Assembly: GCA_021797515.1 (NCBI GenBank)
Contig: JAJZZP010000067.1
Span: 1 to 64,000, forward strand
Length of the DNA stretch: 64,000 nucleotides
Reading direction: 5' to 3'
Source of the DNA: Bacillota bacterium
Lineage (GTDB): Bacteria > Bacillota > Sulfobacillia > Sulfobacillales > Sulfobacillaceae
The notes under the pieces: model-generated
What the model was told of the DNA's origin: nothing
The model's database searches: none
What the model saw: only the letters and a program-made list of their open reading frames with translations
Translations under genes and position numbers: made by a program
In this document: one piece after another, positions 25,846 to 34,760 of the stretch
Position numbering within the stretch: position 1 is the stretch's first letter
How the letters are laid out: every line of letters begins with the position of its first letter

Positions 25846-28410
25846 GTGCGTTGTCAAAAATGCGGTCAGGACAATAGTCCCGGGTCTCTTTACTGCCGCT
25901 TTTGCGGGTCCAAGATTAAGGCGCCCGCAGTCAAGAAGTTATCAAAGCCGACTCCGGCAAAATCCAAGTCAACCCCTACCACCGGAAAAAAAGGCGCCAA
26001 GAAGAGGCGGGTTCGTTGGGGACGTGTGGCTATTTTGGCATTTGCGGTGGTAGTGTTGGCTGGCTTTGGCTTTGCTGGCTATGAATCCTATATTGCGTGG
26101 ACGACCTTGCCCCCCATGACCTCATTGGTATCTTTGACCACGCAGAGCCAAGATTCCACCATCTATGATCAATACGGGCAAAAAGTGGCGACACTTCATG
26201 GCAGCGTGAATCGCATCAACGTGCCAATTTCTGCTATTTCCCCCAACATGCTGCATGCTATCGTTGCCATAGAAGATCACGGATTCTACACCAATCCGGG
26301 ATTCGATCTAAAATCAATCGTGCGTGCTGCCATTGTGGATGCGGTGCATCGCTCTGCAGTACAGGGGGCTAGCACCATTACCGAACAACTAGCCAAGGAC
26401 CTGTATTTAAGCCCTAAAAAGACGTTGCAGCGCAAATTGCAAGAATTCTTTATAGGCCTCGAACTGGCCCGCACCTATTCCAAACCGCAAATTTTGGACA
26501 TGTACTTAAATGAGGTATATTTTGGCAACGGCGCCAGCGGGATCTACGCAGCCAGCGAGTCATATTTCGGGGAGAAACCTTCGCAACTCACGGTTGCGCA
26601 AGCCTCCATGCTGGCAGGCTTGCCGCAAGCCCCTTCGTTGTATGACCCACTGATTAATCTAAAGTTGGCCAAGGAGCGCCAATTGCAGGTGTTAAACGCA
26701 CTGGCTAAGTATGGCTATCTTACCCCTAGCCAGGCGCACGCGGAGTACCTGGCACCGCTTAATTTCCATCCTCATCAGATCTCCGCATCCGGCGCCAGCT
26801 CCTTTCCTTACCCTTGGTATATACAGCACGTCATCACCTATCTGGAATCCAAAGGATTATCCTACAACACGATCACCAATGGTGGGCTAAAAATTTACAC
26901 AGCCCTAGACCCCACCGTCTACAATATTGCGCAAAAAGCAGTGACCTATTGGATGAATTATCACTTTGGCAATAACCAGAACCTGCAGGCAGCGGTGGTA
27001 GTGGAAAACCCACACAACGGATACATTGAAGCGGTTATCGGCGCCCGACAGTACACCCCATTCGGAGAAGACCTGGCCATCTCTCCCACGGCACTTCGAT
27101 CGAGCGGTTCATCTATTAAACCCTTGATGGAATATACTGCAGCGCTGGTGAAAGGTTATACTCCGATGACACCAATTCAGGACGTTCCGATTTTCCATGT
27201 TAATGGGCACTGGTGGCCACATAACGACGACCATGTCTATCACGGCTGGGTGGACCTGCAAGATGCGCTTGCCATTTCGGACAACGATGTCGCGGTCCAC
27301 TTGTTGCACGACATTGGCATTCATTACGGCTTCAATTTTGCGACCCAGAAATTTGGCTTAAAACTCCCGGCCATAGATGCCAACTATCTCGGTATGGCTA
27401 TCGGAGGCTTTAAACAAGGCGGCGTTAATGCTTATGAAATGACCCAGGCATATGCCACCTTTCCAAATGGCGGGGTCAGAATGAAGCCAATTTGGGTGAC
27501 CAAGATCGTCAATCAAGATGGGGCCGTTATTTTCCAAGACAATCCTCAAGGGCAAGCGGAATTCAGTCCCCAAGTGGCTTATGTGATGGACCACATGTTA
27601 GAAAAGGTGTTTGATCCCAACCCCATTCCCGCGATAGTCGGCGGTGGCGCCCCCGGCGCCACGGCCACTGGGTATGATTTGGGCATTGGACGTCCAGCGG
27701 CAGGAAAGACCGGGACCAACAATGGTGAAGCAGACGCTTGGTTTTTGGGTTACGAACCGCAATTAACGGTCGGGGTTTGGGAGGGCAATGTACATGGTGA
27801 ATATCCCCAACCTCCGACTTTGCAAGGAATCTATCCTTACGGGGACGTAGGCGCTGGCCCCATTTGGCAAACCATCATGGAGCAAGTCAACAAAGCGGAA
27901 AACATCCCGGTTGAGCACTTTGCCCGGCCTCCAGGAGTGGTCTACGTACCCAATGTCAGCGCCACCTCGGGATTGATCGCCAGTCAGTATACCCCCTCGC
28001 GCGATATTGAAGGCGCTTGGTTTGTTCAAGGCACCCAACCTACGTCGGTCGGCCAATCCCATTTCCCCTTAAAAGTCGTTGCGTCTAATCCCAATCTGTT
28101 GTGGCAGCCCGGATGCGGGCCATTTGTCACCTCAGTTTTCCTCAAAAAAGAACCAGATTGGAAACCGGGAGCGCCCTTGCCCGCCGACCACATTTATTGG
28201 CCCCCGACGCAGTCATGCTCCCCAAAGACGCCTCCCAGCAGTTCGTCGTCTACTCCCCCGAGCACCAGTTCCCCGTCTTCACCCTCGCCCTCGCCCTCGG
28301 CGTCGGCGTCGGCGTCGACCTCGCCCAGCGGGTCAGGAACCCCGATACCACCAGTGGTTCCGACGTCGCCGTCGAACACCCCGAAGAGCACCCCATCCTC
28401 TTCGACATGA
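25846..28410 (+). CDS. Class A penicillin-binding protein with N-terminal zinc ribbon
   Basis: This 854-residue bifunctional peptidoglycan synthase starts with a zinc ribbon (CQKCGQDNSPGSLYCRFCGSK), then a Lys/Pro-rich linker and a membrane helix at about 60-80 (VAILAFAVVVLAGFGFAGY). The GT51 domain has AIEDHGFYTNPG, GASTITEQLAKDLYL and MYLNEVYFGNGASGIYAA. The transpeptidase has SSIKPLMEYTAAL (SxxK), ISDNDVAV (SxN) and AAGKTGTNNGEADAWF (KTG). The tail of about 65 residues is Ser/Pro/Thr-rich and low-complexity. GTG start, AAAGGAG upstream. The N-terminal ribbon is unusual and might sense metal or bind a cytoplasmic partner. Confidence 0.93.
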   Translation: MRCQKCGQDNSPGSLYCRFCGSKIKAPAVKKLSKPTPAKSKSTPTTGKKGAKKRRVRWGRVAILAFAVVVLAGFGFAGYESYIAWTTLPPMTSLVSLTTQSQDSTIYDQYGQKVATLHGSVNRINVPISAISPNMLHAIVAIEDHGFYTNPGFDLKSIVRAAIVDAVHRSAVQGASTITEQLAKDLYLSPKKTLQRKLQEFFIGLELARTYSKPQILDMYLNEVYFGNGASGIYAASESYFGEKPSQLTVAQASMLAGLPQAPSLYDPLINLKLAKERQLQVLNALAKYGYLTPSQAHAEYLAPLNFHPHQISASGASSFPYPWYIQHVITYLESKGLSYNTITNGGLKIYTALDPTVYNIAQKAVTYWMNYHFGNNQNLQAAVVVENPHNGYIEAVIGARQYTPFGEDLAISPTALRSSGSSIKPLMEYTAALVKGYTPMTPIQDVPIFHVNGHWWPHNDDHVYHGWVDLQDALAISDNDVAVHLLHDIGIHYGFNFATQKFGLKLPAIDANYLGMAIGGFKQGGVNAYEMTQAYATFPNGGVRMKPIWVTKIVNQDGAVIFQDNPQGQAEFSPQVAYVMDHMLEKVFDPNPIPAIVGGGAPGATATGYDLGIGRPAAGKTGTNNGEADAWFLGYEPQLTVGVWEGNVHGEYPQPPTLQGIYPYGDVGAGPIWQTIMEQVNKAENIPVEHFARPPGVVYVPNVSATSGLIASQYTPSRDIEGAWFVQGTQPTSVGQSHFPLKVVASNPNLLWQPGCGPFVTSVFLKKEPDWKPGAPLPADHIYWPPTQSCSPKTPPSSSSSTPPSTSSPSSPSPSPSASASASTSPSGSGTPIPPVVPTSPSNTPKSTPSSST

Positions 28411-28457
28411 GTCGACCGGCAGGCTCCAATAGTGAATAGGTGCCTGCCGGCTGCTGC

Positions 28458-29489
28458 TCACTGGTTAAATATTGGTGCTAGGTCTCGCGCCACTTCTTCG
28501 GGGTAACTAGTAGTAAATGGTTCATCATACAATTGTCTAATGGCCGACACGTCGGCGGAATGAAGAAGGGGATTAAACATGCCGCGAAAAGACAGCCGGG
28601 CATGCACCCAAGTGTCATCCACTTCCGCAGATCCGGGGAAAAACGCCAGATTAAAGCTATAGATGTGTCGTTTCTCCATATAGTGGAAGATGTGCTGCAA
28701 CCCTAATGCAAAATCGCTCAAATCCGTCGCCGTGAGGTCTAAAATCGAATATCGTCCAGGAAAAATCGCTTCCACATCAGCAATAAAACTTTGAGGTACA
28801 AAGGGCATCAACCACTCGGTGTTGCCGACGGCTCCCAAGTAACGCTCACCGCGTCTACGCTCCTCGGTAATCAAATCATCCCAAAAATTGCGTCCCATTT
28901 GTTCCCGATATCTTTTTGCCGCTTCAATTTCCGCCCCCAAAAAATTTCCCGGGTGATCGGTAGCATAGATTTGCAAATGGGGGTGAAGCAAGCTCGCTCC
29001 AGCCATGGGGAAATAGTTCCACGAGATAAGACCATATCCCATGTGCTGTTCCACTTGATTCACAGCCCGGAAATAGTCAATAGAAGAGGCCAAGGCATCT
29101 TGGAGTCGTTCTGGGGTCAATTCGGCAACCGGAACCAAATGCGCCTTAGTCATCACCGTTACCGCACTATGGGTGTCATAGGGTGATAGATTTGGAAATA
29201 CAATCGCTTCGCCTTGATGAAACCTCCCCTGAGGATTAATATTTCGGGGGAATTTTGGCGTGACTTGTTCTACCAAATCCGGACAAAACGGGCATGGGCC
29301 TCGCGACAGGGACAGCCGAGACAACTCCTCCAAATCTATCTCAGGAAAGTGCACGCCGGCAAAATGCGCTATTCGCCCGCTCAAGCCAGTGAGCGGATCT
29401 CGGCGAATTTCGCTCTCGATGCTCGTCTGCTGATAGTTCTTGCGAGGATCCAAATAATGGGTCGTACGTGTTATGCGTTCAAATTCCAT
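28458..29489 (-). CDS. GalT-like nucleotidyltransferase (HIT superfamily)
   Basis: The 343-residue protein resembles galactose-1-phosphate uridylyltransferase. A zinc-type CPFCPD motif lies near residue 70, and the active-site motif is SLLHPHLQIYAT, with His-Pro-His-x-Gln in place of HPHGQ. A second half with LQHIFHYMEKRHIYSFNLAFFPG mirrors the family duplication. No galactokinase or epimerase neighbours it, so the sugar phosphate may differ from galactose. The second ATG (29489) is favoured: GAGGGAG lies 7 bases away, whereas it nearly abuts the first ATG. It converges on the PBP gene with 47 bases between. Confidence 0.75.
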   Translation of the reverse strand: MEFERITRTTHYLDPRKNYQQTSIESEIRRDPLTGLSGRIAHFAGVHFPEIDLEELSRLSLSRGPCPFCPDLVEQVTPKFPRNINPQGRFHQGEAIVFPNLSPYDTHSAVTVMTKAHLVPVAELTPERLQDALASSIDYFRAVNQVEQHMGYGLISWNYFPMAGASLLHPHLQIYATDHPGNFLGAEIEAAKRYREQMGRNFWDDLITEERRRGERYLGAVGNTEWLMPFVPQSFIADVEAIFPGRYSILDLTATDLSDFALGLQHIFHYMEKRHIYSFNLAFFPGSAEVDDTWVHARLSFRGMFNPLLHSADVSAIRQLYDEPFTTSYPEEVARDLAPIFNQ

Positions 29490-29836
29490 GATCATTCTCC
29501 CTCGTGCGAATACTTTGTCACCTCATGGCATGCGAGATCGCCCCTGCATCCCAAGAGACATAGGAACCAATCTTACCTAACAGCCTTGTGTTCCTTATCA
29601 ATTTAACACAAAACGCCGAAAGCGCCTCGGTCAATTGCCCCAGGCGCCTTCGGCTTTAAAAGAGTAATAGCAATTAATAAGTACACTTGACACATGTTGT
29701 CAGGTTATCAAGCCCGAGATCAACCGCCAGTGTGGCATCCGCCCGTCGTGATCCGTATTTCGCACCCTGATCCAGAGGTAGACGCCAAACTTTTCTGGCT
29801 CACCTGACGGTACGGCCGCTAGCCGCCGTGGTTCCT
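29490..29836. other. Gene-free stretch between the GalT-like gene and rnc
   Basis: No gene is seen. The stretch contains the hairpin at 29615-29654 and, beyond it, about 180 bases without a clear signal. The 29680-29690 region (CTTGACACATG) resembles a lone -35 box but has no matching -10. Confidence 0.5.
29615..29654 (-). terminator. Hairpin downstream of rnc
   Basis: Arms GCCGAAAGCGCCT (29615-29627) and AGGCGCCTTCGGC (29642-29654) pair with a single mismatch. On the minus strand GTTTTG follows. It probably ends the fatty-acid/rnc operon about 180 bases after the rnc stop. Confidence 0.55.
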
Positions 29837-30529
29837 TTAACGACCGGAAACCGAGGGCGCGTTATCAGATAACTGTTTTAACGCTGCCTTGGCACTGAGT
29901 TGTTCGGCCTCTTTTTTACTTTTTCCGGTAGCCCGGGCCAATGGCACTCCAGCCACTGAGACCTCGACTTCAAAGGTCTTGGCATGGTCTGGACCATAGG
30001 ACCCGACAACTTCGTATACCGGTTCTTCTCCGCGACGGCGCAACCATTCGTTCAGTGCTGTCTTGTGGTCCCGACCGGCTTCTCTGCCCTCAACCCCACG
30101 CAGCGCAAACCCCAGCACATTAAGCACAAATTCACGGGAAATATCCAGTCCGCCATCCAGGTATACTGCTCCAATCACAGCTTCCATGGCATCAGCTAGC
30201 AGAGAATGTTTTTGACGTCCTCCACTACGTTCTTCTCCTCGCCCTAGGAGTAACCGCAGTCCCAAATCCAGTCGTAGTGCCGCCTCAGCCAGAGTTGGTT
30301 CACACACGATGGCGGCACGGCCCTGACTTAGTTGTCCTTCGCTCCAGGAAGGGTTATGTTCAAATAACCACTCGGTAACCACCAATTGCAACACCGAATC
30401 GCCTAGAAACTCGAGACGCTCGTTATGGGCTTCCTTCCGCACCCCTTCGTTGGCATATGACGAGTGCGTCAAAGCTTGGCGCAACAACGCGGCGCTTTTC
30501 ACCCAGGTTTCCAGGTTAGCGTCAATCAT
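29837..30529 (-). CDS. rnc: Ribonuclease III
   Basis: RNase III cuts double-stranded RNA, including rRNA precursors. The 230-residue protein has the catalytic signature NERLEFLGDSVLQLVVTEWLF, a second acidic site LLADAMEAVIGAVYLDGG, and a C-terminal double-stranded RNA-binding domain ending SKKEAEQLSAKAALKQL. The ATG at 30529 overlaps the fabF stop (ATGA) with GGAGG upstream, so it is the last gene of the fab operon. Confidence 0.95.
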   Translation of the reverse strand: MIDANLETWVKSAALLRQALTHSSYANEGVRKEAHNERLEFLGDSVLQLVVTEWLFEHNPSWSEGQLSQGRAAIVCEPTLAEAALRLDLGLRLLLGRGEERSGGRQKHSLLADAMEAVIGAVYLDGGLDISREFVLNVLGFALRGVEGREAGRDHKTALNEWLRRRGEEPVYEVVGSYGPDHAKTFEVEVSVAGVPLARATGKSKKEAEQLSAKAALKQLSDNAPSVSGR

Positions 30530-31758
30530 GAAGAGAAGTCCTCCACGATAAGACACGCGTTTTGTCCGCCAAATCCAAACGCATTAGACATCACACGGTG
30601 TACCGGATGCGGTCTCGGTTCATTGGGCACGTAATCCAAATCGCATCCGTCTCCGGGAGTTTCCAGGTTTAGCGTCGGCGGTAACGTTTGATGCTGGATG
30701 GCCAAAATTGAGGCTATCAATTCCACCGCTCCGGCTGCGCCTAACAAATGCCCTGTAGCGGACTTGGTGGAAGACACCGCCAGGCGGTACGCATGTTCCC
30801 CAAAAACTTTTTTTATCGCTAGGGTTTCCGCCAAATCCCCTTTTGGCGTCGAGGTTCCGTGGGCATTGATGTAATCAATAGCCTCCGGCTGCAGCCCAGC
30901 ATCGCGCAGTGCACGCTGCATGGCCAGTACCGCTCCTGCACCTTCCGGCTCAGGTTCTACCATGTGATATGCGTCGGCCGAACGACCATAGCCGATGACC
31001 TCAGCTAAAATAGTTGCACCACGTGCTCTGGCATGCGTCAAACTCTCAAACACCAAAAGTCCTCCGCCTTCCCCCATCACAAATCCGTCACGTCCTTGGT
31101 CAAAGGGTCGGCTAGCGGTAATCGGATCGTCATTTCGAGTGGATAACGCTTTCATCGCACAAAACCCGGCAAACGCTATCGGCAAAATCACTGCTTCAGA
31201 GCCACCTGTCAGCATGACGTCGGCCTCTCCGTGTTGAATTGTGCGCAAGGCGTCTCCCAAAGCATTGCCTGACGAGGCACAGGCGGTTACCAAGGTCACG
31301 TTGGGCCCCCTAAGATTAAACCGCATCGCAATTTGGCCGCCTGCCATGTTGGCAATCATTTTAGGGATTAAAAACGGACTCACTCGGCTCGGACCCCGTT
31401 CGCGCAAGATATCATATTGCCCAGTCAAGGTGGTCAGTCCCCCAATGCCGGTACCAAATGCGACTCCAGTGCGTTCGGAGTCCATAGTGGTCAATCCAGC
31501 ATTTTCAACGGCATCTTGGGCAGCTGCCACCGCGAACTGAACGAATCGATCCGCATGCCGCACGTCCTTGCGGTCAAAGTACCGCAATGGGTCGAAGTCT
31601 CCTATTTCCGCTGCAATACGACTCGGAAAATCTGTCGCATCAAAGCATTGAACCAAACCTACTCCGCTCGGGCCTTCGGTAATGCCGCGCCAGAATTCCT
31701 TCAGTCCGTGCCCTACTGGAGACACCACGCCCATGCCTGTAACCACGACGCGTTCCAC
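30526..31758 (-). CDS. fabF: Beta-ketoacyl-ACP synthase II
   Basis: FabF extends acyl-ACP with malonyl-ACP. The catalytic triad is visible: Cys in VTACASSGNALGDAL, His in NAHGTSTPKGDLAE, and His in KSATGHLLGAAGAVE. The length of 410 residues is standard. It lies 63 bases after acpP and overlaps rnc by 4 bases. Regulation is expected through FapR from the operon promoter upstream of fapR, though internal promoters cannot be excluded. Confidence 0.96.
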   Translation of the reverse strand: MERVVVTGMGVVSPVGHGLKEFWRGITEGPSGVGLVQCFDATDFPSRIAAEIGDFDPLRYFDRKDVRHADRFVQFAVAAAQDAVENAGLTTMDSERTGVAFGTGIGGLTTLTGQYDILRERGPSRVSPFLIPKMIANMAGGQIAMRFNLRGPNVTLVTACASSGNALGDALRTIQHGEADVMLTGGSEAVILPIAFAGFCAMKALSTRNDDPITASRPFDQGRDGFVMGEGGGLLVFESLTHARARGATILAEVIGYGRSADAYHMVEPEPEGAGAVLAMQRALRDAGLQPEAIDYINAHGTSTPKGDLAETLAIKKVFGEHAYRLAVSSTKSATGHLLGAAGAVELIASILAIQHQTLPPTLNLETPGDGCDLDYVPNEPRPHPVHRVMSNAFGFGGQNACLIVEDFSS

Positions 31759-31821
31759 GGGCGGCTCCCCCCTTTAACTCATATTCACCTCGTGACCCGG
31801 CTGGCGCCGAGCATTAGATCA

Positions 31822-32064
31822 TTACGCATTCTCCCGGATATACTCTACGGCGTCATTCACGGTGCTAATTTTTTCCGCTTCATCATCGGGAATTTCCAAT
31901 CCAAACTCTTCTTCCAATGCCATAATCAGCTCTACAATATCCAGCGAGTCGGCGCCCAGATCATCAATGAAAGACGCTTCCGGTGTGACCTCTTCTTCAT
32001 CCACTCCAAGTTGATCCACGATAATCTCTTTTACTTTATCAAACACCTGTTCTTTGTTTGCCAC
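31822..32064 (-). CDS. acpP: Acyl carrier protein
   Basis: The 80-residue acidic protein carries the phosphopantetheine attachment site [18 protein letters not shown] (Ser in DSL). It shuttles acyl chains between Fab enzymes and PlsX. Translation starts at GTG with GGAGGTG upstream. It is placed between fabG and fabF. Confidence 0.97.
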   Translation of the reverse strand: MANKEQVFDKVKEIIVDQLGVDEEEVTPEASFIDDLGADSLDIVELIMALEEEFGLEIPDDEAEKISTVNDAVEYIRENA

Positions 32065-32084
32065 AAACTACACCTCCACCAGAA

Positions 32085-32828
32085 TTAGTCCATCATGAGC
32101 CCGCCGTCAATCACTAGGGTTTGGCCAGTAATGTAATCGGCTCCAATCAAAAACCATACTGCATCCGCAATTTCGCGTGGTTCTGCCATACGTCCTAAAG
32201 GCACTTGCGCCAACAATCCTTCATAAGCTGATCGGGTCATACCTTCGGTCAATTCCGTTTTAACAAGTCCCGGTGCTACCACGTTGACCGTGATGTTGCG
32301 CGAGGCCACTTCTCGGGCCAAGGCCTTGGAAAAGCCTATCATCCCAGCCTTGGACGCAGCATAATTAGTTTGTCCCGGATTACCCATCATCCCCGCGATG
32401 GATGAAATGTTGACTATGCGACCATAACGCTGCTTCACCATGGTGCGCAATGACGCTCGAGTGCACGCAAAAGTTCCTGTCAAATTGGTAGCTAAGACCG
32501 TATCCCAATCCTCTGGACGCATCCGCAGTAACAAATTGTCTCGAGTAATTCCCGCGTTATTGACTAAGATATCAATTCGATGCCAGTGATCCAGTACTTG
32601 ATCAACTAGATGTTGCGATTCAGCCACTGAGCTCACATCGCCAGGGCACAGCAAAAACTCTCCACCCAGTTGTTCTATGGCTTGACCCACCTGTTGCGCC
32701 GCGCTTTGATTGCCGCGGTAGTTAATGGCTACCCGAATTCCTTCGGATGCCAATTTCAGGGCAATCGCTCTGCCAATGCCCCGAGAGCCCCCGGTGATTA
32801 AAGCCACTCGCGATCCGTCAACTTCCAC
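32085..32828 (-). CDS. fabG: 3-oxoacyl-ACP reductase
   Basis: FabG reduces 3-ketoacyl-ACP with NADPH. The 247-residue SDR-fold protein has the cofactor motif GGSRGIGRA, NNAGITRD, catalytic Ser in NISSIAGMMG, and YAASKAGMIGF with Tyr and Lys. The C-terminus ends GQTLVIDGGLMMD. GTG start with GAGGTGG upstream. Confidence 0.96.
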   Translation of the reverse strand: MEVDGSRVALITGGSRGIGRAIALKLASEGIRVAINYRGNQSAAQQVGQAIEQLGGEFLLCPGDVSSVAESQHLVDQVLDHWHRIDILVNNAGITRDNLLLRMRPEDWDTVLATNLTGTFACTRASLRTMVKQRYGRIVNISSIAGMMGNPGQTNYAASKAGMIGFSKALAREVASRNITVNVVAPGLVKTELTEGMTRSAYEGLLAQVPLGRMAEPREIADAVWFLIGADYITGQTLVIDGGLMMD

Positions 32829-32905
32829 TACACCACCTCGAAACGGTCACCTGTTGCGTTGTTACGCGTCTAGGGCCCCAATTCGTTGCTATTATAGCTT
32901 CCACC

Positions 32906-33853
32906 CTAAACCAGTTCAAGGGCTCGAGCCAAACCATCGGGATCTTCTATGTTAACAACTCGCTGGTGACGATTTATTTTTTTTACCAAACTCGATAAGC
33001 TGCGGCCAGGACCGAGTTCTAACAAACCATCCAGACCATAACTCAAAGCCCTCTCTACGGTGTGCTCGAATAGCACCGGATGCGATACTTGCCGTATCAG
33101 CCGTGGCACGATATCCTCCGCAATCATACAAGGCGCGGTATCGACATTGGCCAAAACCGGAAACGCTGCCTGTCCGAGGTGAACCTCGGACAGGGCCGCC
33201 GAAAGCACCTCACCGGCGGGTTTTAGCAAGCGGCAATGAAAAGGGGCGCTCACGGCTAAGCGCACGGTACGTGCGCCAAGCTTGCGCGCTATATCTTCCA
33301 CGATGTCTAAGCCCGGGTTTAAACCCGAAACCACGGTCTGACCCGGAGCATTATAGTTAGCAGTCTCCACTAAACCCACCAGCGAAGCTTCCCGGCACAA
33401 TTTTTCCACTTGATCCGATTTCAGGCCTAAAATCGCAACCATGCCCCCCTCGCCTTTGGGCACCGCTTCCTGCATGGCACGGCCCCGAATTTTGGTCAGC
33501 CGCACCCCGTCGGCCAATGTCAAAACACCAGAGGCAACATAAGCAGAATATTCTCCCAAAGACAACCCAAATCCTAACACAGGGCGAAAATCCGGGCGAT
33601 ATTCCTTAAAAGTGCGCCAAATCGCCACGCTCAAGGCCAATATTGCCGGTTGTTGGACCTCCGTATCGCGCAACCGCTCTTCAGGGCCCTCTAGAATCAC
33701 CGTGCTAAGATTGTAGCCAATCGCATCATCGGCTTCTTCGAACGTCTGTCGCATAACGCTTGATGACGCCACTAATGCCTGTCCCATTCCAACAAACTGC
33801 GACCCCTGCCCTGGAAACATCACGCCCCATCCGGACAAGTGCTTCACTCCCAT
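32906..33853 (-). CDS. fabD: Malonyl-CoA:ACP transacylase
   Basis: FabD loads malonyl groups onto ACP. The 315-residue protein has the N-terminal FPGQGSQFVGMGQAL, the nucleophile Ser in GFGLSLGEYSAYV (commonly GHSLGE), and the active-site His in SAPFHCRLLKPA. The start codon has a weak purine-rich site only; GTG two codons on is an alternative. It lies 21 bases after degV. Confidence 0.94.
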   Translation of the reverse strand: MGVKHLSGWGVMFPGQGSQFVGMGQALVASSSVMRQTFEEADDAIGYNLSTVILEGPEERLRDTEVQQPAILALSVAIWRTFKEYRPDFRPVLGFGLSLGEYSAYVASGVLTLADGVRLTKIRGRAMQEAVPKGEGGMVAILGLKSDQVEKLCREASLVGLVETANYNAPGQTVVSGLNPGLDIVEDIARKLGARTVRLAVSAPFHCRLLKPAGEVLSAALSEVHLGQAAFPVLANVDTAPCMIAEDIVPRLIRQVSHPVLFEHTVERALSYGLDGLLELGPGRSLSSLVKKINRHQRVVNIEDPDGLARALELV

Positions 33854-33874
33854 CTCTCGTTGTTCCTAGTGTAT

Positions 33875-34759
33875 TCATCTGTCATCTTGGTTCCACTGTA
33901 CCACCTCGGTAGCGTCTAAAGGACATAAAATTGCCCCAAAGGCTCCGGGACCGGCATGAGCCCCAATCACCGGACCAGCTTCTTCCCGCAATTCATCAAC
34001 AATATGGTAGTTTTGTGACAATGCCTGGGACAACTGGTCCAATTCCGGCACTGGAGTAGTGCTAGCTACCGCGAGCAAACAATCGCTACCTTCCACGATT
34101 CGTTCCCCAAACAACTGTATCATAGCCGGAATAATATGGCGCACACCGCGCACTTTTTTGGCCGCCTTAATGATCCCATGGTCTACTTCCAAGATGGGTT
34201 TCATGTCCAGCATAGTCCCAATCAACCGGGCAGCTTGCCCGATGCGCCCGCCCCGCGCCAAATACTCCAACGTCACTGGCGCAAACAGCAACTGAATTTT
34301 TGGCACCAATGCCTTAACCTCGCGCACAATTTGCTCCTGAGTTGCCCCCCGTTTGGCACGACGGGCTGCCCACCACACCAAGAGGCCGCAGCCGACACTG
34401 GCATTCTGACTGTCAATCACAGCTATGTCCCCATTTACCAAACGCGCACCAGCCTGCGCTGCCCGCACGGTAAAACTCAAGCCCCCGCTTAGGTGGATCG
34501 AGACAATGGCATCGACGCCGTCTCGGTCCAGAAGTTCTCGATACACCGTGGCAAACGCCCCCGGTGCAGGTGCCGCCGTACGAACGGGTTCTCGGGTATG
34601 GGTCAGTTGGTCCATGAATTGGGTGGGTGTTAACTCGATCCGATCCAGGTAATAGGTTTCCCCAATAGCCACACTTAAGGGAACCGTTGCGATCTGATAC
34701 TGGGTCAACAACGCCTGGTCCAAGTCCGCTGTGGAGTCGGTGACAATGGCCACACTCAT
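33875..34759 (-). CDS. DegV-family fatty-acid-binding protein
   Basis: DegV/FakB proteins bind a single fatty acid and present it to the kinase FakA. The 294-residue protein begins VAIVTDSTADLDQALL and has SIHLSGGLSFTVRAAQ, the ligand-binding Ser/Thr region, and RIGQAARLIGTMLDMKPIL. Its start lies one base after the fabH stop. Placement inside the fab operon supports a role in feeding exogenous or recycled fatty acids to phospholipid synthesis; no fakA is seen in the window. Confidence 0.88.
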   Translation of the reverse strand: MSVAIVTDSTADLDQALLTQYQIATVPLSVAIGETYYLDRIELTPTQFMDQLTHTREPVRTAAPAPGAFATVYRELLDRDGVDAIVSIHLSGGLSFTVRAAQAGARLVNGDIAVIDSQNASVGCGLLVWWAARRAKRGATQEQIVREVKALVPKIQLLFAPVTLEYLARGGRIGQAARLIGTMLDMKPILEVDHGIIKAAKKVRGVRHIIPAMIQLFGERIVEGSDCLLAVASTTPVPELDQLSQALSQNYHIVDELREEAGPVIGAHAGPGAFGAILCPLDATEVVQWNQDDR

Positions 34760-34760
34760 A

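Noticed and set aside
28079-28439. Alternative frames over the end of the PBP gene
   Set aside because: They result from the Ser/Pro-rich low-complexity tail, which stays open in several frames.
28458-29489. Calling the gene galT
   Set aside because: The active-site motif differs (HPHLQ) and no Leloir-pathway genes are nearby.
31417-32088. 223-codon plus-strand frame
   Set aside because: It is antisense to fabF and acpP, both certain genes, and has no start signal.
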